Assembly (NCBI GenBank): GCA_963772845.1
Contig: CAVYYW010000014.1
Location: 1,591,487-1,655,486 of the forward strand
DNA from: CAVYYW01 sp963772845
Lineage (GTDB): Bacteria > Bacillota > Bacilli > Bacillales > Sporolactobacillaceae
Direction: 5' to 3'
Length of the DNA: 64,000 nucleotides
A program made the translations under genes and the position numbers. Below are positions 18,451-26,587 of this stretch, piece by piece. Under the pieces are notes generated by a model, which worked only from the letters and a program-made list of their open reading frames with translations, did no database searches and was not told the DNA's origin. Numbering within the stretch: position 1 is the first letter of the stretch; the number at the start of each line of letters is the position of its first letter.

Positions 18451-18552
18451 GTGAAAATGTTTGTGATTCTTGTCGTCATCATTTCATTTCTTGTCTCAAT
18501 TTTCACAGCAGGCTATAATGACAAGCCGGATTCCTTTAAGCAAGAAGAGTAA
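18451..18552 (+). CDS. 33-residue single-pass membrane peptide, divergent from prkA
   Basis: Starting at GTG 18451 (or ATG 18457) the frame encodes 33 residues: a hydrophobic helix MFVILVVIISFLVSIFTAG followed by a polar tail ending FKQEE. Three features support it as a real gene despite its size. AAGGGGG lies 10 bp before the GTG, a TATACTATATAAG promoter-like -10 sits about 40 bp upstream, and a strong rho-independent terminator begins 20 bp after the stop. The family is not recognised. Its position opposite prkA may be meaningful or simply convenient. Confidence 0.65.
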   Translation: MKMFVILVVIISFLVSIFTAGYNDKPDSFKQEE

Positions 18553-18571
18553 TAATGGTCCATAATACGTT

Positions 18572-18609
18572 AACAGGCTGTCGAGCATTTTCTCGACAGC
18601 CTGTTTTCA
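18572..18609 (+). terminator. terminator of the small membrane peptide gene
   Basis: 14-bp perfect stem AACAGGCTGTCGAG/CTCGACAGCCTGTT with a short loop, followed by TTTCAT. The stem core GCTGTCGAG resembles the yhcV terminator stem at 11537. Confidence 0.9.
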
Positions 18610-18962
18610 TATCAGTATTTTAGACCCTGAAAATGATCTAACAAAAAAAGGTTAATCATGATACAGAGGAAAAACAAGCCAACGAAGAGACTCACACGGA
18701 CACTCTTAAAAGTCAACGATTTGAGAATGCGGAATCCGATCACTTGCCGCAGACGAGCATCCAAGCCTTAGCTTAGTGCTTCATTATGTGGGCACGGCCA
18801 CCTTATTTAGCATGCGCCACGAAAGTGCTCGATCTGGTGCCTGGAAAGCCCACTGATTGCTAAAGATAGAGATGCTGTGCTGCTGGAAAATGTGAGAGAC
18901 GTTATGTCATTAGCTGATGACAGCGCAATACCTATAATCAAAATGACTTTTAAAGAGCACCA

Positions 18963-19098
18963 TCTAACTACACACCGTTGATGAAGCGGAGGGCGCGAGA
19001 CTCCGAGCGGGACCAGCACGCGTCCGAAGATCCACTTTGGCGCACAAAGAAACCACGCCAAAGTTAGCTGAGGCCGTGCCCGCGGAAAGCGAGCAGCC
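18963..19098 (-). repeat. mosaic intergenic repeat, copy 3
   Basis: Minus-strand orientation of the family: reading the complement gives CGCTTTCCGCGGGCACGG, CCTCAGCTAACTTTGGCGTGG, CCAAAGTGGATCTTCGGACG, CGTGCTGGTCCCGCTCGG, then GGAGTCTCGCGCCCTCCGCT. The CTTTGGCG/CGCCAAAG hairpin is conserved. Confidence 0.8.
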
Positions 19099-19118
19099 TA
19101 GAGCGCATCGACAGGTAT

Positions 19119-19198
19119 GACGGCGCTCAGGTTTAGCAGCGGAGCTATGGTGTTAATACGCGAGCAGCGCAAAAACAAGCCAACGAAGAGATTCGCCG
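19119..19198 (+). repeat. 80-bp local duplication with coding-like content, copy 1
   Basis: About 80 bases from GACGGCGCT to GAAGAGATTCGCCG that recur at 19446-19525 at over 90% identity by eye. A shorter piece (AAAACAAGCCAACGAAGAGA) is also at 18670-18690. In frame it reads NTRAAQKQANEEIRRA and runs on as an open frame (FIGHSAVENETLRVNLLANE) to about 19310, without a start or ribosome site. It looks like the remnant of a gene fragment rearranged together with the repeats. Confidence 0.6.
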
Positions 19199-19445
19199 TG
19201 CTAGCGTCTATTTAGAGGCTTTCATCGGTCATTCGGCTGTGGAAAATGAAACGCTACGTGTTAATTTGTTGGCCAATGAATATCAGAGCCATAAAAGAGT
19301 TCTAATGGGCATCCTCTGACAACAAGCATGCTGATTAAAGCTGAAGGCGCGAAACTCCAACGAAGAGATTCGTCCGCATATTTCTTTGCGCACTGAGCTT
19401 CCCAAAATAAAGGCTCGAGGAAAGGACAACCAGAGCCAAAAGGCA

Positions 19446-19525
19446 GACGGCGCTGGTTTGAGCAGCGGAGCGTATGGTGTTAATACGCGAGCAGCACAAA
19501 AACAAGCCAACGAAGAGATTCGCCG
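19446..19525 (+). repeat. 80-bp local duplication with coding-like content, copy 2
   Basis: Second copy of the 19119-19198 segment. Here the frame reads SSGAYGVNTRAAQKQANEE and then diverges at once, ending against the trmL 3' end. The shared peptide suggests a broken gene of unknown family, but neither copy has a start signal. Confidence 0.6.
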
Positions 19526-19559
19526 GCTATTTTTGTCCGTATTCTTTGAGTTTCCCCTC

Positions 19560-20033
19560 TTAAGACAAGCCCGGAAAGCCCTGCTGTCTAAGAGCCTCAT
19601 AAACCATAATCGCAGCAGTATTCGATAAATTAAGAGAACGCATCACCGGTGACATCGGCAGTCTGAGGCAGAATTCTTTATTATCAGCAATAACCTGATC
19701 AGGAAGTCCCTTTGTTTCTCTTCCAAATACGAAAAGATGATCCTTATTAACATCAGTATAATTAAAAGCAGTATGTGGCTTTTCGCCATACTTGGTTAGA
19801 TAGTAATAGTCGCCATCCGGATATTTCTCAAACAGTTCTTCAAGAGAATCGTAATAATGAACGTCAACATGCTCCCAGTAATCAAGACCTGCGCGTTTCA
19901 GTGCTTTATCGTCTGTAGAAAACCCAAGCGGCTTAATTAGATGAAGCGATGTTCCCGTAGCGGCACAGGTTCTGGCTATGTTACCTGTATTCGAAGGGAT
20001 TTCTGGCTGGAATAAAACAACGTGTAAACTCAT
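19560..20033 (-). CDS. trmL: tRNA (cytidine/uridine-34 2'-O)-methyltransferase TrmL
   Basis: 157 residues, the normal size of this minimal SPOUT (alpha/beta-knot) enzyme. The N-terminus is VVLFQPEIPSNTGNIARTCA and the knot motifs are LFVFGRETKGLP and LRLPMSPVMRSLNLSNTAAI, forming the SAM-binding site. It methylates the ribose of the wobble base of tRNA-Leu isoacceptors. B. subtilis CspR is the counterpart, also near yhbB and queG. AAAGAGGTG lies upstream of the ATG. No terminator is visible before the rearranged repeats at its 3' end. Confidence 0.95.
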   Translation of the reverse strand: MSLHVVLFQPEIPSNTGNIARTCAATGTSLHLIKPLGFSTDDKALKRAGLDYWEHVDVHYYDSLEELFEKYPDGDYYYLTKYGEKPHTAFNYTDVNKDHLFVFGRETKGLPDQVIADNKEFCLRLPMSPVMRSLNLSNTAAIMVYEALRQQGFPGLS

Positions 20034-20089
20034 TTATCTGTGCACCTCTTTTTAAAAATCAGTTCTTTTATTATATCATGTCCCGTCAT

Positions 20090-21010
20090 TTATGAAAGCG
20101 GCACCCGTTCTCCAATATGGAAAAAGCGGTAAGCTGTTTTATCCGTGTAAGCATAAGAATCTTCATAAGACCAATAACGGTGCCTTGCGGAGACGGTACG
20201 GGCATTAACGAGCGGCATTCCATAAGCGTCTTTTTCGGTGACAATCGTACTGTGGTCCCATCTTCCATCTCCTTCAAAATCATAACAAATCACATCCCCA
20301 GGCATAAGTTGATCAGGCGAGTCCATTTGGACAGCTCCCATGATGTTTTTATCCTCACTTAAATACCATCGAAACGCATTGGCAACAGCCCAACTGTAGC
20401 TCCAGGAAGCCCCTGAGTACCACCAGCCTTTTCCTCTCACTTTTTGGCCGGTCATCGGAATCCCACCTGAAAGCAGGCACTGTGAAATAAAATTGGTGCA
20501 ATCGACCTCAAATGTTTTAAAATGTTTATTCGGATTCTGCCAAAAACGATCCGCATATTTTACAGCATCCAGCCGATTATAACGACGATAAGAGGATTGT
20601 CTTGTTGGAGAGATTCGTAATACAGGTTCCTCATTTTTTAAGGATTTTGCCGGTATTCCTTGAATAGCACGATCATATAGATTTCCTTCACCATCATATC
20701 CTGTGCGTCGATACTCTGCATGTTCTTCCACAAAAAAATCGTCTTTTTGTTTTATGAGCATCTGAATATGCAGAAAATAATCCAGACTGTAGCTCCCCTT
20801 TTGATTCTCAACAGATCGGATCGGTTTGCCAAATAGTTTTGTTTTTACAATCTGTGCATGCCGCTCCTTTAATAATTCTTTTTTTCTATTGAGAATCTTA
20901 CGGTCCCGCTCATCAGCACTTATTATCTCTTTCGTATCCTGCTGGTCCACCCAGGTATTGCATAGTGATTGCAAATGGGCTTTCCATTGTTCCTCTATCA
21001 TCAACTCCAT
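20090..21010 (-). CDS. yhbB: YhbB-like putative amidase-domain protein
   Basis: 306 residues from ATG 21010, which an AAAGAAGGTGAT site favours over upstream codons. The N-terminal ~140 residues are charged and helical. The C-terminal domain (about 145-305) is the Amidase_6 type, papain-like fold, with probable nucleophile Cys171 in the motif FEVDCTNFISQCLLSGG and catalytic His in GRWDHSTIVTEKD. The family is thought to cut peptide or amide bonds in the cell wall, but no signal peptide is visible. B. subtilis yhbB occupies the same position between queG and trmL. It lies 57 bp upstream of trmL. Confidence 0.85.
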   Translation of the reverse strand: MELMIEEQWKAHLQSLCNTWVDQQDTKEIISADERDRKILNRKKELLKERHAQIVKTKLFGKPIRSVENQKGSYSLDYFLHIQMLIKQKDDFFVEEHAEYRRTGYDGEGNLYDRAIQGIPAKSLKNEEPVLRISPTRQSSYRRYNRLDAVKYADRFWQNPNKHFKTFEVDCTNFISQCLLSGGIPMTGQKVRGKGWWYSGASWSYSWAVANAFRWYLSEDKNIMGAVQMDSPDQLMPGDVICYDFEGDGRWDHSTIVTEKDAYGMPLVNARTVSARHRYWSYEDSYAYTDKTAYRFFHIGERVPLS

Positions 21011-21080
21011 TATCATCACCTTCTTTATAATCATTCTATGCTTTATTAATCCGGAATAACGAACGGGCAATGATTTTCAT

Positions 21081-21107
21081 AAAAAAAAACTGACCCAAAA
21101 AGGTCAG
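21081..21107 (-). terminator. terminator downstream of ogt
   Basis: Stem CTGACC/GGTCAG (extended by A-T pairs) with a 6-base loop, followed on the minus strand by nine Ts. It directly abuts the ogt stop codon. Confidence 0.9.
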
Positions 21108-21635
21108 TCAACTTATTTTCATTTGTTTTTCCAATGACAGCAGGATTTCTTTTTTGTCCAGTCCGCCTCCATAGCCAACAAGCGATCCGCTTGAACCAAT
21201 GACCCTATGGCATGGAATAATAATCGGTACCGGATTCTGATTGTTTGCAGACCCAACTGCACGAACAGCTTTAGGGTTGCCTATCATTTGAGCTATTTCC
21301 TTGTAGGACCTTGTCTCCCCATAAGGGATCTTCCGAAGAGACTGCCACACCTTTACTTGAAAAGGTGTGCCTTTTAAACTCACAGGCAAATCAAAGTCTG
21401 CCCTTTTTCCGGCAAAATACTCCTTCAGCTGCTGAACAGCATCTGCCGTATACTCATGATTTTCTTTCAATTCTTTATGCAGCATATGTTTCTTTGCCCA
21501 CGCCTGCAATCCGGAGCTCGTGACACTTAGGTCTCCGAATTCAATATGACATAATCCGTCACGAAGAGAGGCAACCGTTAATGGTCCAAGAGGACTCTCC
21601 ATCTCTTGCACAAAAATACAAGGTGCTTTAACCAT
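21108..21635 (-). CDS. ogt: methylated-DNA-protein-cysteine methyltransferase
   Basis: 175 residues. The active site IIIPCHRVIGSSG carries the acceptor Cys142. The helix-turn-helix segment YGETRSYKEIAQMIGNPKAVRAVG and the Asn hinge precede it, and the N-terminal RNase-H-like domain is short. The protein removes O6-methyl groups from guanine and is used up in the reaction. It follows queG without a gap (queG stop at 21636), so the two form an operon ending at the terminator at 21081. Confidence 0.95.
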   Translation of the reverse strand: MVKAPCIFVQEMESPLGPLTVASLRDGLCHIEFGDLSVTSSGLQAWAKKHMLHKELKENHEYTADAVQQLKEYFAGKRADFDLPVSLKGTPFQVKVWQSLRKIPYGETRSYKEIAQMIGNPKAVRAVGSANNQNPVPIIIPCHRVIGSSGSLVGYGGGLDKKEILLSLEKQMKIS

Positions 21636-22835
21636 TCATAACCCTTCTTTTTCTTCATTTTCTTTTAGACGAAGCCTTTCTTCAGCTGCGTTTTTAAGAT
21701 CTGCAAGGTCCTGAAGATTCAACGAATCATAAGAATATAATAACAAATTTTCTAGGGTCACGGCTATTGATTGCAGTTGAAATTCTGATAGACACTCTAA
21801 CATTTTTGTGACAGACCAGATTGCAGCCTCCTGAATAACGGGTCTTGGATCATTTTCTATTAATTCCATCAAAGCTTCAAAAGCTGCTGTTTCTTTATAA
21901 TTGCCAAGTGCAATGACCGCATTTCTCTGAATAGGCTTTCTTCCTCGCCATGAACCCGCCATGTGGCCAAACGTTTCTTTAAATGCCCTATTATTCATGG
22001 TTAATAATGGAACCAAAAGCGGTTTAACCAATTCAGGATCAGGCTCCATTTCCTCGTGAAAATGGGCATCAATTCCTTTATTATAGGGGCAAACCTGCTG
22101 GCAGGTATCACAGCCGTAAATTCGATTCCCCAGAGCTGTTCTATAGTATTCAGGAACTTCTTTTTTGGTTTGTGTAAGAAACGCAATACACTTATTTGCA
22201 TTCAGCTGGCCACCTTGCACAATTGCTCCCGTTGGACAATGATCGACACACAAATTGCAGCTCCCGCATAAATCTGTTCCGGCAAGATCAGGTTCTAAAG
22301 CAACATCCGTCAGAATTTCGCCAAGATAAACATAGGATCCGAATTCTTCTGTGATCAAATTTGTATGTTTGCCCGTCCAGCCTATTCCAGCGCGCTCCGC
22401 AACCGCCCTGTCGGAGAGTTCTCCCGTATCAACCATACCCTTAATCCTTGCCTCAGGTATTTTTGCCTTTATAAAATCTTCTAATTTACCGAGCTTTTCT
22501 TTTAAAATAATATGGTAATCGGTGCCCCATGACGCTCTTGAAAACGTTCCGCGTCTCTTTCCCTTACCATACTCCGGCCTTTCGGACATTTTTGAGGGGT
22601 AGGCGAGTGCAATGGCAATAATTGAAGCTGCACCATCCATAATTAAGGATGGCTCTGATCTCTTTTCAATATCCTTTTCCTCAAACCCTGACTGATAGCC
22701 AAGCATCTGCTGCTGATAGAGTCTAGCCTTCAATTCCTGAAAAGGATCAGCTGTTGTAAATCCAATTTTATCAATTCCAATTTCCTGGCTGTACTCTATT
22801 ATCTGCTGTTTCAAGGTGGCTGTTTGCTGATCCAT
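21636..22835 (-). CDS. queG: epoxyqueuosine reductase QueG
   Basis: 399 residues. A B12-binding N-terminal region contains the conserved VDTGELSDRAVAERAGIGW motif with catalytic Asp136. Two [4Fe-4S] clusters are bound by C190-GSC-NLC-VDHC200-P and the later CDTCQQVCPYN (about 242-252). The C-terminal ~90 residues form HEAT-like repeats for tRNA binding. QueG performs the final step of queuosine synthesis, reducing epoxyqueuosine to queuosine in tRNA. B. subtilis YhbA is the same protein. It is the first gene of a queG-ogt unit. A GGAGAGAG site precedes the ATG. Confidence 0.96.
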   Translation of the reverse strand: MDQQTATLKQQIIEYSQEIGIDKIGFTTADPFQELKARLYQQQMLGYQSGFEEKDIEKRSEPSLIMDGAASIIAIALAYPSKMSERPEYGKGKRRGTFSRASWGTDYHIILKEKLGKLEDFIKAKIPEARIKGMVDTGELSDRAVAERAGIGWTGKHTNLITEEFGSYVYLGEILTDVALEPDLAGTDLCGSCNLCVDHCPTGAIVQGGQLNANKCIAFLTQTKKEVPEYYRTALGNRIYGCDTCQQVCPYNKGIDAHFHEEMEPDPELVKPLLVPLLTMNNRAFKETFGHMAGSWRGRKPIQRNAVIALGNYKETAAFEALMELIENDPRPVIQEAAIWSVTKMLECLSEFQLQSIAVTLENLLLYSYDSLNLQDLADLKNAAEERLRLKENEEKEGL

Positions 22836-22929
22836 CTATTCTCTCTCCTTTCCGCCGTCAACCATTCTAAATCTCAGGCAATATTATGTTAAACTGAATA
22901 TAACCAACAATGAAGGCGGGGGATTTCAA

Positions 22930-23628
22930 TTGGCCACTGTAACAATTGATGATACTTTATTCGAGCAGATTCCCGATTTTATTCTGGGTGTCATTACTTA
23001 CCATGATATAACGGTCAGTCCAATGCCGCAATTGGTTAAGGGCAGATTCCATTATTTTCAGGACGAAAAAATGATTGAGCTTGAAGATAAAGGCGTATCC
23101 GGTCTCTCGGGAGTAAAAGCCTGGCGCCAGGCTTTTAAAGCAGTAGGCACTGATCCTTCCCGGTACAGACCCTCCCATGAAGCGTTAATTCGCCGTCTTA
23201 AAAAAGGGGAAAGACTTCCAGACATCCACTCGGCTGCTGATATGAATAACTATTTTTCAGTAAACTATGAATGGCCAATGGGGATCTATGATCTGGATAA
23301 GCTTCATGGTAACGTCACGATCAGGGTTGGGTCTGACGAGGATACGTATGACGCAATCAGCGGCCGTGAAATGAAGCTTGAAAAAAAGATCCTATCTGCT
23401 GATGAAGCTGGCGCTTTTGGAAGTCCAATTGTAGATTCAAAGCGAACATGCACAGATATTTCCACACGAAATGCCGTTCATTTTATTTATTTTACCCCCG
23501 GCACTCAAGAGGAAAGTGCCCTTGAGAAGCTTAATAAAATGGCTGAGGCAATGACTCACGTTCATGGCGGACGAGCTTTCTGTGATGTGCTTCACCGTAC
23601 AAAACGAACAAGCGAGGAGATTTCATAA
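22930..23628 (+). CDS. B3/B4 tRNA-binding-domain protein
   Basis: 232 residues from TTG 22930, which stands 7-9 bp after GGCGGGGGAT; no ATG is available. The body matches the B3/4 domain of phenylalanyl-tRNA synthetase beta subunits occurring as a free protein: GVSGLSGVKAWRQAFKAVGT, PSRYRPSHEALIRRLKKGE, and later DSKRTCTDISTRNAVHFIYF. Free-standing B3/4 proteins are thought to edit or check mischarged tRNA or amino acids, but most are uncharacterised. It is followed with a 4-base overlap by a 78-residue gene, so the two are translationally coupled. Confidence 0.85.
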   Translation: MATVTIDDTLFEQIPDFILGVITYHDITVSPMPQLVKGRFHYFQDEKMIELEDKGVSGLSGVKAWRQAFKAVGTDPSRYRPSHEALIRRLKKGERLPDIHSAADMNNYFSVNYEWPMGIYDLDKLHGNVTIRVGSDEDTYDAISGREMKLEKKILSADEAGAFGSPIVDSKRTCTDISTRNAVHFIYFTPGTQEESALEKLNKMAEAMTHVHGGRAFCDVLHRTKRTSEEIS

Positions 23629-23864
23629 TGTCTAATACCGATAAATTCAGCGTTGATTATTTTAAAGAGGCTCTTACTGTCCATATAGAAAAAAGTAAAG
23701 AGGTCCTGACTCCGGTACAAGCGGCCAACAGCTATTACCGGTCAGTCGTCTCCACGATCATCCATGATCATTTGAATAAAAATTTCGAGCTTGTCCGTAG
23801 AATTAGAAACCTTGATGAAGCTTATAATGAGATAAAAATGCATTATAAATCCATCGTTAAATAA
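23628..23864 (+). CDS. hypothetical 78-residue protein coupled to the B3/4 gene
   Basis: The ATG overlaps the preceding stop codon (ATAATG arrangement), with a GAGGAG site inside the upstream gene. The product is soluble, mostly helical and charged, with no cysteine or obvious motif (sequence opens MSNTDKFSVDYFKEALTVHI). The family is not recognised. The tight coupling suggests a role with the B3/4 protein. A rho-independent terminator follows 65 bp later. Confidence 0.75.
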   Translation: MSNTDKFSVDYFKEALTVHIEKSKEVLTPVQAANSYYRSVVSTIIHDHLNKNFELVRRIRNLDEAYNEIKMHYKSIVK

Positions 23865-23930
23865 TAAAACCTTGGCTGCCACAGGAAAACTTATTTTATT
23901 GTGAAGCTACGTCGAATATCATCCAAGAAA

Positions 23931-23977
23931 AGGAGGCACTGCGGCCATGTTATTGGCCATCAGAACCTCCTTTTTTT
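23931..23977 (+). terminator. terminator of the B3/4 gene pair
   Basis: Outer stem AGGAGG/CCTCCT and inner stem GGCCA/TGGCC around TGTTAT, followed by a run of Ts. The AGGAGG is part of the hairpin and is not a ribosome site for a gene here. Confidence 0.85.
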
Positions 23978-24094
23978 CATGCCCACAGTTTTTTTATGAA
24001 AAAATCCCATTCATTTGTGAGCATTATCATTCACCGGAAGTACAGGATTTGCCGAAATTCATCCAAGGCGGCAGTGGGTCTCGCTTGGATCCGC

Positions 24095-24420
24095 TAATGA
24101 GGGCACTGAAAAAGTCCCTCTTTGTAAACAAGGGTGTGGATCTCCGTTTCAGGCACTCGCTTTCCGTGGGCAACGCTTCAGCCTCCTCATGCCCACAGGA
24201 TGTGGGTAGGATCGGCGTTGTCACAGGACGTGACGTGCTTAGCCGATCTTCCTTAATGAGTCCTGCGGGGTCTTCAGCTGTTGCTTTTCCCACTGGAGTC
24301 TCGTGCCCTTCACTCCAATCATCCAAAATGTGAATTTGAGCTGTCTTAATTTTCCTTCACTCTGAAAATGAGTTAGATTTTCAGTGGTCTCCACGCTGAT
24401 TCCGCAAGCGTCTTTAACTT
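24095..24420 (+). repeat. mosaic intergenic repeat, copy 4
   Basis: Begins with CACTGAAAAAGTCC, then GTGGATCTCCGTTTCAGGCA, CGCTTTCCGTGGGCAACGC, CCTGCGGGGTCTTC, CACTCCAATCATCCAAAATG, GTGAATTTGAGCTGTCTTAA and ends near TTTTCAGTGGTC. This copy gives the clearest view of the family's outer ends, which carry inverted GGCCACTGAAAAAGTCC-like sequence. Confidence 0.75.
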
Positions 24421-24661
24421 TCCGGCAGCTCGGCTGAGTGAACGTATGAACCCTCCTTGCATTGAAGAGAATCCAAGAAATTACAGGGGATGGACATGCT
24501 CAAGAATCAGTATGACGACGCCTTCTTAAGACCGATGAACCGGATCTAATCGCCTCACAATTCCTCGAGATTGCTCCAAGTAGATGTGGCACCACTCTAA
24601 TGACCTCAAAACACCGCATCCCCTTAGGGCTTGAAATAACGTCTTTGATTCCAAAACGAAC

Positions 24662-24828
24662 AGACCGATTCGGAAGCTGATTTTTCATTGTTTTTGTGAA
24701 AATCAGCTTAATATCATGAAAAATCCTAAAAAACTGATGATTTTTCATACTTATTTGAATTTTTTATAATGCAGCTGAAACGGTGCGTCAAGGCGCACCG
24801 CCATTTTGTTCGGTTGTCTGTAATCCGC
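24662..24828 (-). repeat. three-hairpin dispersed element, copy B (inverted)
   Basis: Reverse-complement copy of 8549-8714. Read on the minus strand it carries the same three stems, with GGTGCG/CGCACC slightly longer than in copy A. Intervening sequence is about 90% identical by eye over 165 bp, with single-base gaps in the TTCAAATAAG stretch. It separates repeat copies 4 and 5. Confidence 0.8.
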
Positions 24829-24892
24829 TGATGCAATGAGATAGGACGACTAAAGCCACAAAGGACTTCTATAAAGGGCTTCATCCGGCAAC

Positions 24893-25050
24893 AATACGTT
24901 GATTGAAGCGGAAGACGCGAGACTCCGACGGAAACAGCACGCGTCCGAAGATCCACTTTGGCGTACAAAGGGACCACGCCAAAGTTAGCTGAGGCCGTGC
25001 CCGTGGAAAGCGAGCAGCCTAGAGCGGAAATCAACAACCTACTTATACCC
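24893..25050 (-). repeat. mosaic intergenic repeat, copy 5
   Basis: Minus-strand copy: complement reads GGTTGTTGATTTCCGCTCTA, GGCTGCTCGCTTTCCACGGG, CCTCAGCTAACTTTGGCGTGG, CCAAAGTGGATCTTCGGACG, CGTGCTG, GGAGTCTCGCGTCTTCCGCT, TCAATCAACGT. It is very close to copy 3 and to the 45-kb copy. Confidence 0.82.
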
Positions 25051-25122
25051 CCACCGAGAGACTTTTCGACAGCTCGACTACCCTGATTTTCAACGGCATA
25101 GGCACCGCCAAGTGTTGTGTGC

Positions 25123-26565
25123 TTATGAAAGTGAATTGTTTTTAGCTTCTTCAAACCTTTCGATTGCCTTTTTCCTTTGCACCTGATGGTCGATCATCGG
25201 GTTTGGATAATCTTCACCAATTATACATGACGCTTTTTTCTGCTGCTCTTCATTCATCTTCCATGGTTCATGAATAAATCGTGGTTCCACCTGCTCGAGC
25301 TCTTTAACATACTTGCGGATATACTCACCTTCCGAATCAAAGCGTTTTGATTGCGTCACCGGATTAAAAATCCTGAAATAAGGCACCGCGTCTGTGCCGA
25401 CTGACGCAGCCCATTGCCAGCCTCCGATATTCGAAGCTGGATCATAGTCGATCAGCTTCAAAGCAAAGTAACCTTCCCCTTTGCGCCAATCAATCAGGTA
25501 ATCCTTTGTTAGAAAGGAAGCCGTAATCATTCTGAGACGATTATGCATCCATCCCTCTTCGTTCAGTTGACGCATTCCCGCATCGACGATTGGAAAACCA
25601 GTCTTTCCATCACACCACGTTTTAAATAGATCATTATCCTCATTCCACTTTAACTCTCGGTATTGCTCTTGTATTTCTTCTGATTTTTGCATCGGGTTTT
25701 CTTTATATATCATATTATAAAAATCACGCCAGGCAAGCTCCTGAATAAAGGTTTCCTTCCCTTTTCCCGACGCCGCTTCCATCGCTTTTTCATAGACTGT
25801 CCGGATACCGAGAACGCCTGTTTTTAAATATGCCGAAAGCTTGCTTGTCCCATTTTCTGCAGGAATATCACGCTTTTCGTTATAATCGCTCAGCTTCGTG
25901 CTCACAAAAGAATCAAGCTGTTTCAAAGCAGCTTTTTCTCCAAGCCTCTTCCATGTTCCAGAGGTCTTATTAAGAACAGCACTAAGGGCTTCATTACCTT
26001 TTGGATCAACTTCACCAATCTGTTTTGCATACGTCGCAGCGAGCGTTTTTTCAGAAACTGAAAATGATGCCGCTTTTTCAACCTGTTTCCAGGCTTTAAA
26101 ATAAGGCGTAAACACCTTATAGGCCGTTCCGTCTTTCTTGTAAACTTCTTCCGCCCCAAGAAGATGTGCATCTACAAAGCTCTTGCATTTAATATTGTTT
26201 ATCTCAAGGTATGTCGAAGTTTTATAATCTCTGAGAGCACCATACCCCGATTCATCTTTATTAAAATAGACGCCTTTTAAATTAGTGGTATTATCAATTA
26301 GTTTTTTCATCGCTTCTTCAACTGTTCCTGTTACTAGTTGAATAGGCATACCAGCTTTCTCACTCTCTCTCAAAAAGTTGCTTAGCGATTGAAAGTAATA
26401 ATCATAGCGCTTATCAATCGATTCATTAAAATCAGGATTAAGATGAAAAATACCGATCCACCGATCATCCGTTTCTTTCAGCTTTCTCATGAGCTGATAC
26501 AATCCCGCATTATCGTGAAGTCGGAGATCACGTCTGAACCAAAAAGCATAGAGACCACTTGGCAT
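25123..26565 (-). CDS. phr: deoxyribodipyrimidine photolyase (cryptochrome/photolyase family)
   Basis: 480 residues from ATG 26565; GGAGGGAAAGGTA upstream selects it over the longer frame. The N-terminal antenna domain starts MPSGLYAFWFRRDLRLHDNAG. The FAD-binding C-terminal half shows the class I signature: ELAWRDFYNMI, TGFPIVDAGMRQLNEEGWMH, NRLRMITASFLTKDYLIDWR and IGGWQWAASVGTDA. The enzyme repairs cyclobutane pyrimidine dimers using light. It follows the nuclease lipoprotein gene by 22 bp and is probably in the same transcript. The 3' end runs into repeat copy 5 with no clear terminator. Confidence 0.95.
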   Translation of the reverse strand: MPSGLYAFWFRRDLRLHDNAGLYQLMRKLKETDDRWIGIFHLNPDFNESIDKRYDYYFQSLSNFLRESEKAGMPIQLVTGTVEEAMKKLIDNTTNLKGVYFNKDESGYGALRDYKTSTYLEINNIKCKSFVDAHLLGAEEVYKKDGTAYKVFTPYFKAWKQVEKAASFSVSEKTLAATYAKQIGEVDPKGNEALSAVLNKTSGTWKRLGEKAALKQLDSFVSTKLSDYNEKRDIPAENGTSKLSAYLKTGVLGIRTVYEKAMEAASGKGKETFIQELAWRDFYNMIYKENPMQKSEEIQEQYRELKWNEDNDLFKTWCDGKTGFPIVDAGMRQLNEEGWMHNRLRMITASFLTKDYLIDWRKGEGYFALKLIDYDPASNIGGWQWAASVGTDAVPYFRIFNPVTQSKRFDSEGEYIRKYVKELEQVEPRFIHEPWKMNEEQQKKASCIIGEDYPNPMIDHQVQRKKAIERFEEAKNNSLS

Positions 26566-26587
26566 TACCTTTCCCTCCTGGTGTTTA

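Noticed and set aside
19119..19310. The NTRAAQKQANEEIRR fragment as a gamma-type small acid-soluble spore protein
   Set aside because: There is a faint resemblance in composition and Ala/Gln spacing, but the diagnostic repeat pattern of that family is missing and there is no start signal.
23931..24333. A possible gene starting at ATG 23947 after AGGAGG
   Set aside because: The AGGAGG is the left arm of a rho-independent terminator, and the frame continues into repeat copy 4 with repeat-derived peptide.
24726..25154. A 142-residue open frame on the minus strand between repeat copies 4 and 5
   Set aside because: It reads through the three-hairpin element and the mosaic repeat and overlaps the photolyase 3' end; no ribosome site and no family-like motif.
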